A stretch of 64,000 nucleotides of DNA. Source: Enoplolaimus lenunculus (taxonomy: Eukaryota > Nematoda > Enoplea > Enoplida > Thoracostomopsidae). The DNA lies in NCBI GenBank assembly GCA_030248215.1, contig JASANG010002574.1, forward strand, positions 62,001 through 126,000, read 5' to 3'. The first letter of the stretch is position 1; each line of letters starts with the position of its first letter. Under the pieces are notes generated by a model. The model made no database searches and had not been told where the DNA came from. It worked only from the letters and a program-made list of their open reading frames with translations. The translations under genes were made by a program, and so were the position numbers. Shown in pieces: positions 49,934-62,055 of the stretch.

Positions 49934-50414
49934 ATGCTGGAAACTTTGTCTTTGAAAAAATGTTATTTCGACAACAGTGTTTTTGCAATTTCTTCAGTTT
50001 TGCCAACAAACGGTTTCCTTTGTATTTTCACAAAACAACATGATGAAATAGCTGAGAATTCACTTAAGCCATTTTTAGCAAGTTTTAAAAAATGTACTAC
50101 AGTAATTCGTAGATCAAAATTATTTCAAATTCCTGTTCCTGTTCCGGTTCCTGAAAAGAAAGAACATAACTATACATAATGGTTTTTTGAGTATTAATAT
50201 ACGCTCCAACAACATTAAACTTTTCGAATCCTTAATGACACTCAAATCTGCTTTGTTATTTGAGCTTATGATGTTTTCGCGTGTTTGCATTTTCCATAAT
50301 TTACAATTGCTGTCAGGACAGTTTTATGGTTATGTTTATGAAAATAATAATATTAACAAAGCCAACTGCAAAATAAAAGCCTGCAAAAATCAATCAGTTG
50401 ATACTGCTTTTTGA
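49934..50414 (+). CDS. Candidate unrecognised coding region, two frames
   Basis: The first frame runs from ATG 49934 for 81 codons (MLETLSLKKCYFDNSVFAIS to PVPVPVPEKKEHNYT). The second frame, open from 50106 and overlapping it, runs to a stop at 50414 (ELMMFSRVCIFHNLQLL). Codon use in the first looks protein-like and an AATAAA follows at about 50470. Either a short gene with an unseen intron, a gene broken by one frameshift, or chance. No family recognised. Confidence 0.25.
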
Positions 50415-50854
50415 ACAATTCCAACGGCGCGGCACGCTATTGTCAGCAGAATTTAAATATTTTTGCGCAATAAATACACTCAGGCTTGTGCTTTAAAATG
50501 GCTAAAAATTGGCAATTGTCAAACTCGCAAAATGTTTAAAATGAAATAAATTCCTAATAATTCGTCGTCTATTTTAACGCGTGTACGCGGCGTGGAGAAA
50601 GCGACGAGGTATAAACGGCAAGTTTTCCTGTTTCAAAAACAGCAAGTAGCGCGGCTTAAATTTGTTTTATTTTGAAATTTTAAAATTCAAACTTAAACTA
50701 TTAAAAAATCTAAAATTAGTAGTCGTAAATGGTGTATTTTCCAATTTTACTAAGCGTTATCTTTGCAATTCAAAATCTACAGTAACAGTTATTACCTTTC
50801 TTTCGGAAAAACAGTAGTTGAAGTTCAGTGCGCAAAATATCGTCTAAGCAACCG

Positions 50855-51302
50855 TACTGTAGTGACCCGAATAAGAGGGGGAGACTGATATTTATTTGTC
50901 CTCTCCTGAGGGTACCCCCCTTGTTATTCGGTTACGGACTGTTATTTATTTTTAATCCACGCTCCGCCGCCCTTCGTTACTGATATATATTCGGTACTGC
51001 AATTATCCGTTTGAATTAAGCGTTTATTTGTCTTATGTCAGTAGCTTGAGCGATAATACAAGGTTAAACTTAGGAATGTACTTTCAAAATTTAAGGACGC
51101 TGTAAAGGTTTGAACTCGAATTATTTGTTCCTGGAGTCATTTATGCGCTACAATTAGGTTTAATTGACATTTATGGACTCTAATTAGGGTTTAGGGACTC
51201 TATCCGCTTACGGACTCTTATTAGGGATACGGACTCCTATTGGTTCGAACTCAAAATAGGGACCCCCTCTTATTACCACTCTCTTTTTCGGGTCAATACA
51301 GT
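50855..51302 (-). mobile_element. Family F MITE, copy 2
   Basis: TACTGTAGTGACCCGAATAA at the left; the right end is TCGGGTCAATACAGT. It matches 552-1000 along its length in inverse orientation, for example GGACTCCTATTGGTTCGAAC against its complement. Confidence 0.8.
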
Positions 51303-53005
51303 GTGCTGTGTTGTTTAATATCATACTGGAAGACAACAACTTTGTTTCTAAAGACACAGACTGTTCTTACACAACCTACTTTACGTAGGATAAGTAAACT
51401 GTGTCAAAAAATATGATGTCAGCAATTGTCCTTTGCCAAAAATCGGGCTTGAGCAACTGTGGTTAATAAAAATTTTTTGGTTCAATCAACTGGCGCTGGT
51501 TTAAACACTATTACAAGCAACTGTGTTGTTTAAGTGATAGTAGTTTTACCAGTAGCCGTTGATTGAAACATAAAATTGAACAATTTCGTTTCATTTTAAA
51601 ACTGTTTTATTAAAATAATTTTTTTACTGACAACACCTACACTTTTGGAATTCTAGTAGCTATCGTTTGAAAAGTTAACAAGTAACAGCGATAAGCAAGC
51701 CGGCCGATGCCTCGTGCATTTTTCCACACCGCGTACACAAATTAAAGTAAACGACGCATAAATTCATTCAATTGTTCGGTTTATTGTGAACTTTTTTCAA
51801 GCGTTTCAAAATATTAATTTTTCTGTTTATCTGATTACAGTGGTCTTAGCCGAATTTTACACAGACATGATTCATGTCAACCTGTGTCTTTGAAGTTGAT
51901 TAGGACTTGAAATCAAGAAAGACCTATAATTTAGGGTTCGAATTTTTTGATAAACTCGCAGCACCTGTATACGCGAACTGTCTTATGTTAAAGTTACCAA
52001 TTTAAGCTCAAAATTAGCACATACTTCAACACGTAATCGTCCGAACAACCTAATTGTGATCGGATATCCCACCGGTTTAGAACAGCAGACCAAAATTTTG
52101 TATTAACATTTAAAGCAAAAATTGCGTTTGGTTTTTCGCTCGGTTCGCTCGCGAGGTTTTTGACTGATTTCCGCTTCATATATCAGAAATTTATGGATCA
52201 GCAACTGAAAACATTATACATAACATTTATAGAGTCCAAAGTATATAAATGTTGTTGATTTTTGCGCATTTTTGCTTTTGAATATAAGCGTCTGCAACCG
52301 GACGTCACCTCCGGCTCCGGCAAGTTTCGTTGACCTCCGGCTCTGGCTCTTATATTTTTATCTCCGGTTGCATCCTGGCGTCTACGTCGGTTAATTATGA
52401 ATTTTTCACCTGCAATTGGCCAAAATATTTTATTGTCATGTTTTGTTAAAATGAAATTTTGCCGTTTTAGCTTTTAAAGAAGTTTCGTGACAATTCTAAG
52501 CAAATTTATACGATAGCGGGTGTTTTCTTTATTAATTATCCATATTTATATATTATTAACCGACATTACACAAGGTCAGAGCCATATATACGTTGCTCAG
52601 CTTCTTGTGATAGGCTGCATAATCCGGTCAAATTTTTCGACCGGAGAATTCGGCCCAGTACTAATCCCTCAGGCCGAACGTTGGACCGGTCCTGCCTCAG
52701 TATAACGCCAATTAGTAATTTTTTTCGTTCAGTTCCGTAATTTTATGCCCCTGTTTTTGTACCTATAACTTTACATATTGCTTACATGTAATTGCGAAAT
52801 GGTTAAAAGCGTCGATGTTGTTAATGATAAGATGATTGAGCAATATCTTAAATCTAGTATGTAAATATCCAGCGGAATGGTGCAAGTAGTTTTCATCTAC
52901 AGCCAAAATTAACAAACAGTCTTACTGATAAGTTTGTTCGATCGCCTTAAACAGTTTCATTACGCCCCTGGTAGCCTCGACAATCGTAATAATCGTTTTA
53001 GTAGA
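51303..53005. other. Intergenic, sparse
   Basis: No element ends I can support. CTCCGGCTCCGGCAAG-type repeats occur at 52308-52345 and a CCGGTC/GACCGG palindromic stretch at 52620-52700. Small ORFs only. Confidence 0.45.
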
Positions 53006-53013
53006 AAAATTTT

Positions 53014-53220
53014 GGCCAATGTCACTTTAAGGTGCGTAACAGTATATTAAGGGTATCCCTAAGCTTAAGCCTAAGCCTAAGCCTAAGCGTTGCAAAAATG
53101 TGTTCCTAAACCTAAACCTAAACCTAAGCCTAAGCAAACAATTGTATTTCTAGAATCTAAACCTACTCTTTTATGGACCCACCAGAAACCTGGACGCCCC
53201 TTAAAGTATTAACATGGGCC
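53014..53220 (+). mobile_element. Family A, second subfamily
   Basis: GGCCAATGTCACTTTAAGGT at the left and CGCCCCTTAAAGTATTAACA plus TGGGCC at the right. AAAATTTT before and GAAATTTT after (7 of 8). CCTAAG run, GCAAAAATGTGTTCCTAAA, second run. Confidence 0.86.
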
Positions 53221-53534
53221 GAAATTTTATCAGAATGTTGCACACAATACTTGAAAACTCTGCTTATACTGCGAACCGTCCAAGCTGTATGTTTTTCTAC
53301 TTCTTGGAATGTCTAAACTGTTTGCGCACAAGCATTATTTCTTTGCAACCTGAAGAATTGGAGAAGCGTATGTAAATTGTGACATGGTATAGTCAAGGTA
53401 TTGCGATAATCCCAGCGGTGTACCTACCGTAGAATTTTAATTTTGGTTTAAAGTTAGTGCCGAGCAGCAGTCGGTTAGGCTAAATGATTGGATCTTCAAA
53501 CAAAATTGGCCAATCGTTAGCGATTATTCACTAC

Positions 53535-53651
53535 GATTTTTTGAATACGATATGGGGTCTATTAGCAGACAAAATGTTACCCAATAGGCTAACAGTGGCA
53601 AAACGTGCCGCAAGCTGCCCTGGTTATAACGTGAACCCCGCATAAGTGGTT
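53535..53651. repeat. Family N block, copy 2
   Basis: GATTTTTTGAATACGATATG then GCTGCCCTGGTTATAACGTG; matches 7495-7610. Confidence 0.55.
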
Positions 53652-53741
53652 CCATCGTACAAAAATATTTTCGACTTGAAAGCGGGCGGTCGCTCATGCC
53701 CGTCCTTCTCAGTGGCTTCATGAAAATGCTACGCAATGTTC

Positions 53742-53928
53742 GGTCCGTGTGACGATCAGGGGCGGAACGTTTTTCTGCTGGACTGCAGTAGAGTAAGCTT
53801 AAGCCAAAGACTAATTTCTTTGCTTAGGCTTGTAACAGTTCATTCTTACGCTTTAGGCTTACGCTTAGGTTTATGTTTAGTATTAATGTGCTAATACTAC
53901 TGATACGGTCCTGTTCTGTACATTGGCT
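53742..53928 (-). mobile_element. Family A MITE
   Basis: GGTCCGTGTGACGATCAGGG at the left and CGGTCCTGTTCTGTACATTG plus GCT at the right; diverged TTAGGC tract. Flanks agree at only 5 of 8 bases. Confidence 0.75.
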
Positions 53929-54456
53929 TACAGTTCTACGAGTGTAACACTGCTGAAAATCGAAAAACTTTCCATGCCAACTTTCTAGAAGAAATATTCG
54001 ATTTTTGACAAAATTTACTCTTTTAATAAAAGCGAACGAACAACAATTTGTTAATCAATAATGAATTTTAGTATTTTGACTTTGACAAATATGTAAAACA
54101 ACCCATTATTTTTTAAAAATTACTCATATTAAAGAAAGCAAAAATTTGTCAACTTTCAAATGAAATATTAATTAGCATATGAATTAAAAATATAAGGTTA
54201 TTGGCTTTTGCTTTAATATTAAATATCCCGCAAGTAAAATATTTGTTTTGTACAAATTTAAAATCATGCAAATATACCGTTAAAAACACCGTCAACCGGA
54301 TAATAATCTTATATCCTGCATACATAATGTCACGATTTTATTAGATTTCAATGAAATATCTCAGTTTTTTTTAATTTTTCAATGTCAATCAAGAAATTTT
54401 GACCGTAAGGCACCAGAAGCCAAAACAATTTTATTTCCGGATTTATGTTATTGCGG

Positions 54457-54591
54457 GGTCAATGTAAAGAACTGAGGCGGAACAGTATTATAAGCATATT
54501 CCTAAAGCCAAGCAAAAAATAGTCTAAAACTTAAGCTTACTCTGTCCTAGTCTCATAGAGAAACGTTCTGACCCTGATCGTTACATGGGCC
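54457..54591 (+). mobile_element. Family A MITE, nearly without hexamers
   Basis: GGTCAATGTAAAGAACTGAG at the left, CCCTGATCGTTACATGGGCC at the right. Only CCTAAAGCC stands where the tract should be: the shortest complete copy, 135 bp. Confidence 0.78.
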
Positions 54592-54611
54592 TTGCAACAC
54601 GTTTATTTGCT

Positions 54612-55100
54612 ATTAGACTATTGAGAAACATTTTGTCTGCTTAAGTAAACCCAATATCGCATATCACATACATTTATGATCGTCGACAGATTGTCTGCGA
54701 ATGTCATATTACACGATTGAAAGGTAACAAAATCGTTCTGGAGAATATTGTAAAAAGTTCTAGAATTTGGAATTTGAATTTTTCAAAATTTTAAATAAGT
54801 TCAGCTTTTGAAAATACATTACTGGTGCTTATTTAATGTTTTTGAAGCATATTTAGTTCGTTTTTTAAGTTTTTTGTTTCTTAAAATAAGTAGTACACTG
54901 CGCAAATATAGCACTGTTCAGCGCCGTATCATATGATATTTGCATAAATGTGCCATAGTATATATTGTCACATGTTGGCTCATGTACGCATTCAACATCT
55001 GACAGCAGTGCTTTCATCAGTCAATATTATATGACATTCGAGTTTTGTCTATTTGCCCGATATATGAGAGCCTGAAATTTATAGTTGACGTCGAATCCAC
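54612..55100. repeat. Family L block, copy 1
   Basis: Shares with 56190-56720, in the same order, ATTAGACTATTG, TTGTCTGCGAATGTCATAT, CATATGATATTTGCATAAAT and GTTGACGTCGAATCCAC. No terminal repeats found. Confidence 0.6.
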
Positions 55101-55802
55101 ATGTGATAAATGAAGTCTCAACCTTAACCAATTTTAGCCTGAAATCCGCATTTGTGCTAAAATTATATTAGGTATCGATCTAGTTTAAGGTGCCTATGGC
55201 ATATGTCATCCCAACCCTTTGCCCTAGTTAGCATTAATCATAATTCTCTTAATTTCGTAAAAACAACTAAGGAAACTCGTGCACTTAGTATTCAGTAGGT
55301 CTTCTATAAGCTCATCCAAAGTTCAATCTCAAGAATAGAAACTGTAACATCAAACAACTATCGTATCTAACATCAGTTAGCAATAGGTTTCTAAACATAC
55401 AACTATCAGGTCAACATGTCATCGAAATTTCAACCAATCATTGACTGGGTGTTTATTTTACTTAAATATTTTTGTTCATTTCGCTTAAACCTAACAGTCG
55501 CTATTTCCGTCGCTAGGTACGTCTTAACAAAACTTCGACAATCTTGCCAGATATTGCTTATCTGCTAATCAATATTTTTAAGCCCAAGCCAATTATAAAT
55601 TTTTCACAATTTTCTAGAAGACAACTTTCACAATATCTCGAAAGCATCAGGTAACATTTGAGAAAATATTGCGATGGACACTTTAGTCAAAAGCTTCAGT
55701 ATCCAGGACACTGAATACTGTAGCTGTTTGGCTTCAGTGTCCGAGATACTACGCATATTGTGAAAGTTGCACAATTTTGTAACCAAATTTAGCATGAAAA
55801 TC

Positions 55803-55995
55803 TATATATTAAAGCTGGAACGACCCACATACGTATTTTGGGCAAATTTCCAGCATTACTTTGTTTACAAAATCTTTTTAAAATTTTTTTTAGGAAATAC
55901 ACGTGGTTGATTGTTCTTTGTTCTATGAAAAGAAAATTTGCAATAAATTTTTGTGCTCTCGCTAACTTGCGCATTGTGCAAAGCGGGCAGACTAG
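55803..55995. repeat. Family K block, copy 3
   Basis: TATATTAAAGCTGGAACGAC then CATACGTATTTTGGGCAAAT; ends TTGCGCATTGTGCAAAGCGG. Confidence 0.65.
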
Positions 55996-56189
55996 TTACT
56001 ATTAAAGTTCGTTTTCGTAACGTTTTTTAAACAATTCAAAAGTTAAATGATGACAATATAACTGATTAACGCACAGCCGAACTATCTTTCCAGTGGAATT
56101 TTACGAGAGTCGTAGAATAATCCATTAGAAACACCTTGGTATATAATTTTAGCAGCTTGGGACATGTTTTTCCCATTAGACTATTGGTA

Positions 56190-56720
56190 ACATCTTGTCT
56201 GCTTATAAATGCCATATAAAATTCAAAAATCCGCAGTTGTCTGCGATCATGATGTGTAGGTCAACTTTTATACATCAATATCATATTAGATTACTAGCCA
56301 TATTGTCTGCGAATATATGTTTGCAATTGTCTGCATAAAAGAGGTAGTAACATAACCAAATTGTCCTGTTGAATATCACACGATGGAAAAAACTTGAAAT
56401 TTAACTTTTATGGTTGTGACGCTAGTTTTGGCTAATTTTAAGGTTGAAAACGAATTTTTTGTTGCGCATGAGAGAAGTACATTTTCCTACTGAATATCAT
56501 ATGATATTCGTTGAAATTTTAAAATATCATATTACATTCGCATAAATGCCCTACAGCATCACATGATATGATGACCTCCTGTACAGACACATCTGAATGG
56601 TTTGTAGATCAGTGTCATGTGACATTCGACATTTCTCTGTTCATCCGATATAAGAGCCCGAATTTTAACGTTGACGTCAAATCAACAAGGCACAAACTGT
56701 GACCCGACTGCTCCGGTTAT
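56190..56720. repeat. Family L block, copy 2
   Basis: ATTAGACTATTGGTAACATC, TATTGTCTGCGAATATATG, AATATCATATGATATTCG, GTTGACGTCAAATCAAC and then CTGCTCCGGTTATACCATAA, which resembles family N. Confidence 0.6.
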
Positions 56721-57150
56721 ACCATAAATCCGGCATTGAATAATGTAGTTTCTACGCTGATAATTGAGGGCCTGGCAAACCGCGACCGTTGAGGTCCAAC
56801 CAGTTGCTTTTTTAGGTTCGAATAAACTGGCTATTTATTATTTTTTGCTACCCACACACTGTTACATGGTATATTTGCGTCTATACTTTGTTTTGTTGAA
56901 TACATAGCACTTTTTAGCATATGTATTTGACATACATACGCGATATATTGAAAGTTTTGGCATTTTTGTTCCGCGGTTTCGCCTCAAAACAGGAACTTAA
57001 AATTAATAAATATTGTTTTTGCTTAAAACTCAGTAGGAAACCAAGATAAGTAACTAAAACTGAAGATTACAAAGTTAAATTTGGCTATGAAACGCTTCGG
57101 GTTATTCGATACTTTTTGCGTCAATTTTTAATAGATAAACATGTATCGTA

Positions 57151-57359
57151 CACTGCACAAATGGTAAGTCAAATTGACTCTCTCCGAAATAGGCTTTTCG
57201 GAACAACACAAACTCAGTCAAAATGTAGCTCTGTCAGACTCAAATTCGATTCACTGAGGCAAACGTTCAACGCTGGTGGAGCCGAATTTCACTCAGTTTG
57301 TGTAGTCCCGAAATGCCTATTTCGGAGAATGTCAATTTGAATCACCATTTTTTGCAGTG
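57151..57359. mobile_element. Family C palindromic MITE
   Basis: CACTGCACAAATGGTAAGTC and the inverse ending TTTTTTGCAGTG; TA precedes, CT follows. Confidence 0.8.
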
Positions 57360-58054
57360 CTGTATTTTGATACAAAAATTGCAACAAAAAATGTGCAACT
57401 CGGGCGTTGGTTAAATTCAATTTAGAAGTTATTCTGAATTTTGCAAAAGTCGCTACAAAAACGATTAATTTTAGTGTAAAAATTGTTAAAAATATGTAAA
57501 TGAACATAAAAAATCTCTCAAACGGTGTTTTTATTTCATTAGGTATGGGTTTATCTTGAAATAGATGGACACTATTTCTCCAAGGGCCCCATACTGCCAC
57601 ATGGGGTGGTTTGTAAAAACGAATTGTGGGACCGAGTGATGTGGGTTGGCCGCGGACTTCCCAATTTTTATTTTTGGGCAAAAGTGTAGCTAAACAATAT
57701 ATTTTACATCTTTTGAAATGATTCTGATAACCTGGGTGCAGCAGCTGATCCAAAAACGAGGAGGGACACACAGAGGTGTAAATGGGTTAAGTATTGTTTT
57801 CAGAAACATAAGCTTTAGCAACCTGCTTTACTTGTGAAAGATACTAGCTATATACTTTGAACCGCTGTTTGCTGATTTTTCATGAAAATTTTAAAGATTA
57901 ACAAATTTTTACCCGCGTATTAGAAATTCTTTACCCCGTGGAATACATGCATCAAAAATTTCCTATTCGGCAAGCTTTTACCCGCAGGTTGACACGCTGT
58001 GAAGTGATTAACAACGGTGCAAGAAACCTGGCGAACGAAGCGAACGAAAAGCCA
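57360..58054. other. Intergenic, no feature
   Basis: A minus-strand ORF (57289-57771) overlaps the family C element and shows no domain. A (G)CGAACGAAGCGAACGAAA stretch sits at 58031-58050. Confidence 0.45.
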
Positions 58055-58307
58055 CACTGTGAATTTCAGTGAGTTGATTTTAACTCAGAATAAGTTGAAT
58101 CCACTCAGTTTGAGTTAGGACTATAAGAACTCAGAATTCTGAGTTGATTCAATTCATTCTGAGTTAATTAATCAACTTACCCAGAGTCAAATCAATTCAG
58201 AGTGCGAATTCACTCAACTGAAATTGAGTTAATGTTTGCTGATATTAACTCAGAGATAACCAACTCGCTAGCTGAATTAATTAATCAACTCATTGGAATT
58301 TACAGTG
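58055..58307. mobile_element. Family B MITE
   Basis: CACTGTGAATTTCAGTGAG at the left, AACTCATTGGAATTTACAGTG (minus its first base) at the right. Confidence 0.83.
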
Positions 58308-58406
58308 CAAATGCATTTTGAGTAATTTGTTCGATATGGAAGTTAATACTATTCCTTTATTTAGGTTTTATATTCGATGCAATACACAATTTTCTGTCTT
58401 TAAAAA

Positions 58407-58492
58407 TACTATTGCGCCTCCTTAAGCCTAAGCAAAAAATGGTCTAAAATCTATTAAGCTTACTCTTATGCAATTCCGCCAAAAAACGAACT
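58407..58492 (+). repeat. Family A fragment
   Basis: TTAAGCCTAAGCAAAAAATG then AAGCTTACTCTTATGCAATT and a decayed arm. Confidence 0.5.
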
Positions 58493-58648
58493 ACAACGAT
58501 TTGCAAACACAATCTTCAAAATTGTACAGAAGTACTTAGTTTAAATGGATTGTCTTCCGGTGGGCAACATTGTTTCACAAAATGTCCCAAAATATCTTAA
58601 AAAATTTTTTACATATTTGTCTAAAAATATTTTGCAAAAGCATTAATA

Positions 58649-58905
58649 CACTGTAAATCATAGAGAGTTAATTTTAACTCATAACGAGTTGAATCACTCA
58701 GTCTGAGTTAGGACGTTCAGAACTCAGAATTGTGAGTAAACAATCTCATTGTGAGTTAACTATTATTCAATTCACCAGGAATCAAATGACCTCATCGTGG
58801 AAATCAACTCAACTCAGAGTAAGTTAATGTTTACTGTTTTATTAAACTCAGAAATAACTAACTCTCTAGCTGAGTTGATAAATCAACTCATTGAAATTTA
58901 TGGTG
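58649..58905. mobile_element. Family B MITE, TA target
   Basis: CACTGTAAATCATAGAGAG at the left, AACTCATTGAAATTTATGGTG (minus its first base) at the right, TA on both sides. Confidence 0.82.
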
Positions 58906-58907
58906 TA

Positions 58908-59784
58908 TCAACAATTGTTCCCATCGTGTTTTTAAGCCCCCCCCCTTAAAGTTCGCGTACGTCACATTTCAAGTTTATTTTCACCTTTTCAGTAGTAATT
59001 CCTCAGTATTTCCTGCTTAGTATGCTTGTCTTGATCCGCTTTTATTTCTATTTTTATAAGAATGTTTGTCTCCAAGCGTTGTGTATTATTAAGTAATAAT
59101 TAGAGGAAATGTAATGTTCATTACTAATAATTCGACCAAGTTTGTCGATATTAATAATAAAACTGAGATTATGAAGGTCTGAAAATTGAAGATTAACATC
59201 ACTTTAATATCTCATATGACCCAAACGAAAGATTTCAATAATGGATACAGCCAGTGTCATTTTGAGTAAGTATCCGTTTTGACACGTGACTACTATAAAA
59301 GTAGATACAGGTTCTATGCTAAATTTTTGGTTAGGCTACGATTCGGCTTAGACGAATTTTTACACATTAGGTTTCCAATTTGGCTTAAACTCAAAATAAT
59401 ATTTCTGATATTTAGGAAAAAATTTCTTACATTTAAGAAACATAATTAGCAAGGTGCACTTGAAAAGTATTTCCGTTATAACAGAAAAGTTTTCAAAAAG
59501 GTTTTGAAACAAAGTCTGAAAATAAACGTTTTCCAGTTATTTTCAGATAATTGTCTTAAATATCATAAAAACTTTTCAGATTTGCCGCAGAAAACACTTT
59601 TCGGAATAAATTCAGAAATACTTTTTGTGTAGAGGCTTTGGGAATGCGTTAACGCAGATCACACGTTACGATTGGTACAGGTTGTGCACAATGTGTCCTC
59701 CCTTTTAATGCTATTGTCCGTTGACACAATACAGTATTGCGACAACTATATATCTAGACCAGAATACTAGCTGAAGCTTAGCTA
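58908..59784. other. Intergenic, no feature
   Basis: AT-rich; no repeat ends or gene seen. Confidence 0.45.
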
Positions 59785-60037
59785 CACTGTAAATTTCAGT
59801 GAGTTCATTTTAATTCAGAATGAGTTGAATCACTCAGTCTGAGTTAGGACTATCAGAACTCAGAATTTTGAGTTGATTCAATTTATCAAGAGTTAATTAA
59901 GCAACTCGCCAAGAGTCAACTCAACTCAGAGTGAGAATCAACTCGACTCAGAGTGAGTTAATGTTTACTGATATTAATTCCGAAATAAACCAACTCGCTA
60001 GCTGAATTGATTAACCAACTCATTGGAACTTACAGTG
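59785..60037. mobile_element. Family B MITE
   Basis: CACTGTAAATTTCAGTGAG at the left, AACTCATTGGAACTTACAGTG (minus its first base) at the right; TA before it. Confidence 0.84.
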
Positions 60038-60239
60038 ATGTTTTATATAATTGCTCTTTGTACACAAAACGTCCGCAGTTGTGGATATCAATAAACTTTG
60101 GATGCATTTGGTTGAAAAACTTTAGTTTCAATTTTGAAATAGTACGATATAGCTTTTCTGACGGATACTCGGCTATGACATGGACATCTTGTATCAATCA
60201 TAACGTGTGATTGGCATTAAGATTGTTATTCCTTCGGAA

Positions 60240-60474
60240 AACAAAGGAAATTCCAGCGAGTTGATTTTAACTCCGAATGAGTTGAATCCACTCAGAAGCG
60301 TGAGATCCGAATTAGGTCTTTCAGAGCTGAGAATACTGAATTAATTGAACTCATTCTGAGTAAATGAATTCACTCAACCGGAAATAAATCAGCCATAGTA
60401 TTAACTCAGAAATAACCAGAAATGACTAATTCGCTATCAAACTTGAGTAATGAACTCATAGGAATTAAGAGTGT
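60240..60474. mobile_element. Family B MITE, variant subfamily
   Basis: AACAAAGGAAATTCCAGCGAG (decayed start), CACTCAGAAGCGTGAGATC inside, ACTCATAGGAATTAAGAGTG at the right. Confidence 0.72.
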
Positions 60475-60721
60475 ATAAAGGATATTTATATATTTTCTGT
60501 AATAGGAAAGACTAAACGAAATTAGTTTTAACTAAAATGGTAAATATTATCTGGTTATAAATTGTACTGCATATGTCTGGGACCAAGTAAACATTGCTTA
60601 CATCCCTTTCAAAAAGCAATTATGGGTTATCCACGTAATATTAATGCGCGTATAGTTGTAAAAAATTGTCCACTCGCCACCTTAGGACCAGTGTCAAAAA
60701 CTATGCTATAAGCAGTGTCTG

Positions 60722-60966
60722 CACTGTGAATTCCGATGAATTGATGAATCAACTCTGAAAAAGAATTAGTTATTTCTGGTTATTTCTGACTTAGTAACCA
60801 TTTACCCACTCTGAACTGATTTAATTCTTGGTTAACTGATCAATTAACCCGGAGTGAGTTGAGGCAATTCAAGATTCTGACTTCTGAAAGTCCTAATTCA
60901 GAGCTCAGACCTCTAAGTGGATTTGATTCATTCTGAGTTAAAATCAACTCACTGAAATTTACAGTG
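60722..60966. mobile_element. Family B MITE, opposite orientation
   Basis: CACTGTGAATTCCGATGAA at the left and CAACTCACTGAAATTTACAG plus TG at the right. The order of the internal blocks is reversed relative to the copy at 59785. Confidence 0.78.
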
Positions 60967-61658
60967 TGGTGATAACACTCACAATGAACTTGAATAACCA
61001 GTTTTGTCCGGGCAGTGTTCGAAGGGAGTAGGGACAAAGCAGTGTCACTATGTATTGACTACTAATAAAACGTACTCTCTGGCTGCAGCTTTGTTTCTGC
61101 GAAATAATTTTAGTTTTGCTCTGCATAGTTTTTGCTAATAAAAACAAATGTACAACAATAGACCCTTCGAGCAGTGTCTCGTTATAGCGTAAGGGACATA
61201 ATGCACTCTGTACTGTGGACGTACCGACTTTGTAGATACTGTAAACAGGATGTCTGCGTTGTCCCTGGACTCTGGAAACAGACTAGTTCTGAATATAACA
61301 TCTTTCCTACAGATGTTCTAAAAATGACCCAGGTCCTTACCCATACTTGGATAATATTTTACAGTAATCCGTGCACTATTACGTGGATGACCCGTTAGCC
61401 AGTTTTTTATAGTTAAATACACGATATTTTAGGAAAAAACACCGCAATAAAATACGGTTAAATTCAAATCCCAGCGGAGTATTGTTTTGATTAAGATTAA
61501 TCGTTTGAGATCGAAACCATTTTTTAAATCCAAAAAAACCGTTGTAACGTTTATTAGCTAAAGGAAACGTTTCTTTCAAGCCCCGGAACTATGGGCGAAT
61601 ACGGGGCGAGGAAGGCGTTCCACAGGTATGGCTGCAAATTGTTTCTACAGCACAATGA

Positions 61659-61910
61659 CACTGTAAATTTCAGTGAGTTGATTTTAACTCAGAATGAGTT
61701 GAATCACTCAGTCTGAGTTAGGACTTTCAGAACTCAGAAAGTTGAGTTGATTCAATTCATTCTGAGTTAATTAATCAACTCACCCAGAGTCAACTCAACT
61801 CAGAGTGAGAATCAAATCAACACAGAGTAAGTTAATGTATACTGATATTAATTCAGAAATAACCAACACGCTACCTGAATTGATTAATCAACTCATTGGA
61901 ATTTAGAGTG
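61659..61910. mobile_element. Family B MITE
   Basis: CACTGTAAATTTCAGTGAG at the left, ACTCATTGGAATTTAGAGTG at the right; GA on both sides. Confidence 0.84.
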
Positions 61911-61989
61911 GAGAATTCTATGTTAGAATAATTTTTCTGGTTCTTTTAGAAATTTTCTTTCACTAATCAAATTACAGGTTACGCAACTA

Positions 61990-62034
61990 CACTGCAAAAA
62001 ATTGCGAGTTTAAATTGACTTGCAATTTACAGTG
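61990..62034. mobile_element. 45-bp miniature with a family C start and a family B end
   Basis: It starts CACTGCAAAAAATTGCGAG (family C type) and ends TTGCAATTTACAGTG (family B type), with TTTAAATTGACT between. TA precedes it. Confidence 0.6.
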
Positions 62035-62055
62035 AACTATCTTTCCTTACCTTTA

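Noticed and set aside
57289-57771. 160-residue minus-strand ORF
   Set aside because: Overlaps a family C element and shows no domain or coding bias that I can see.
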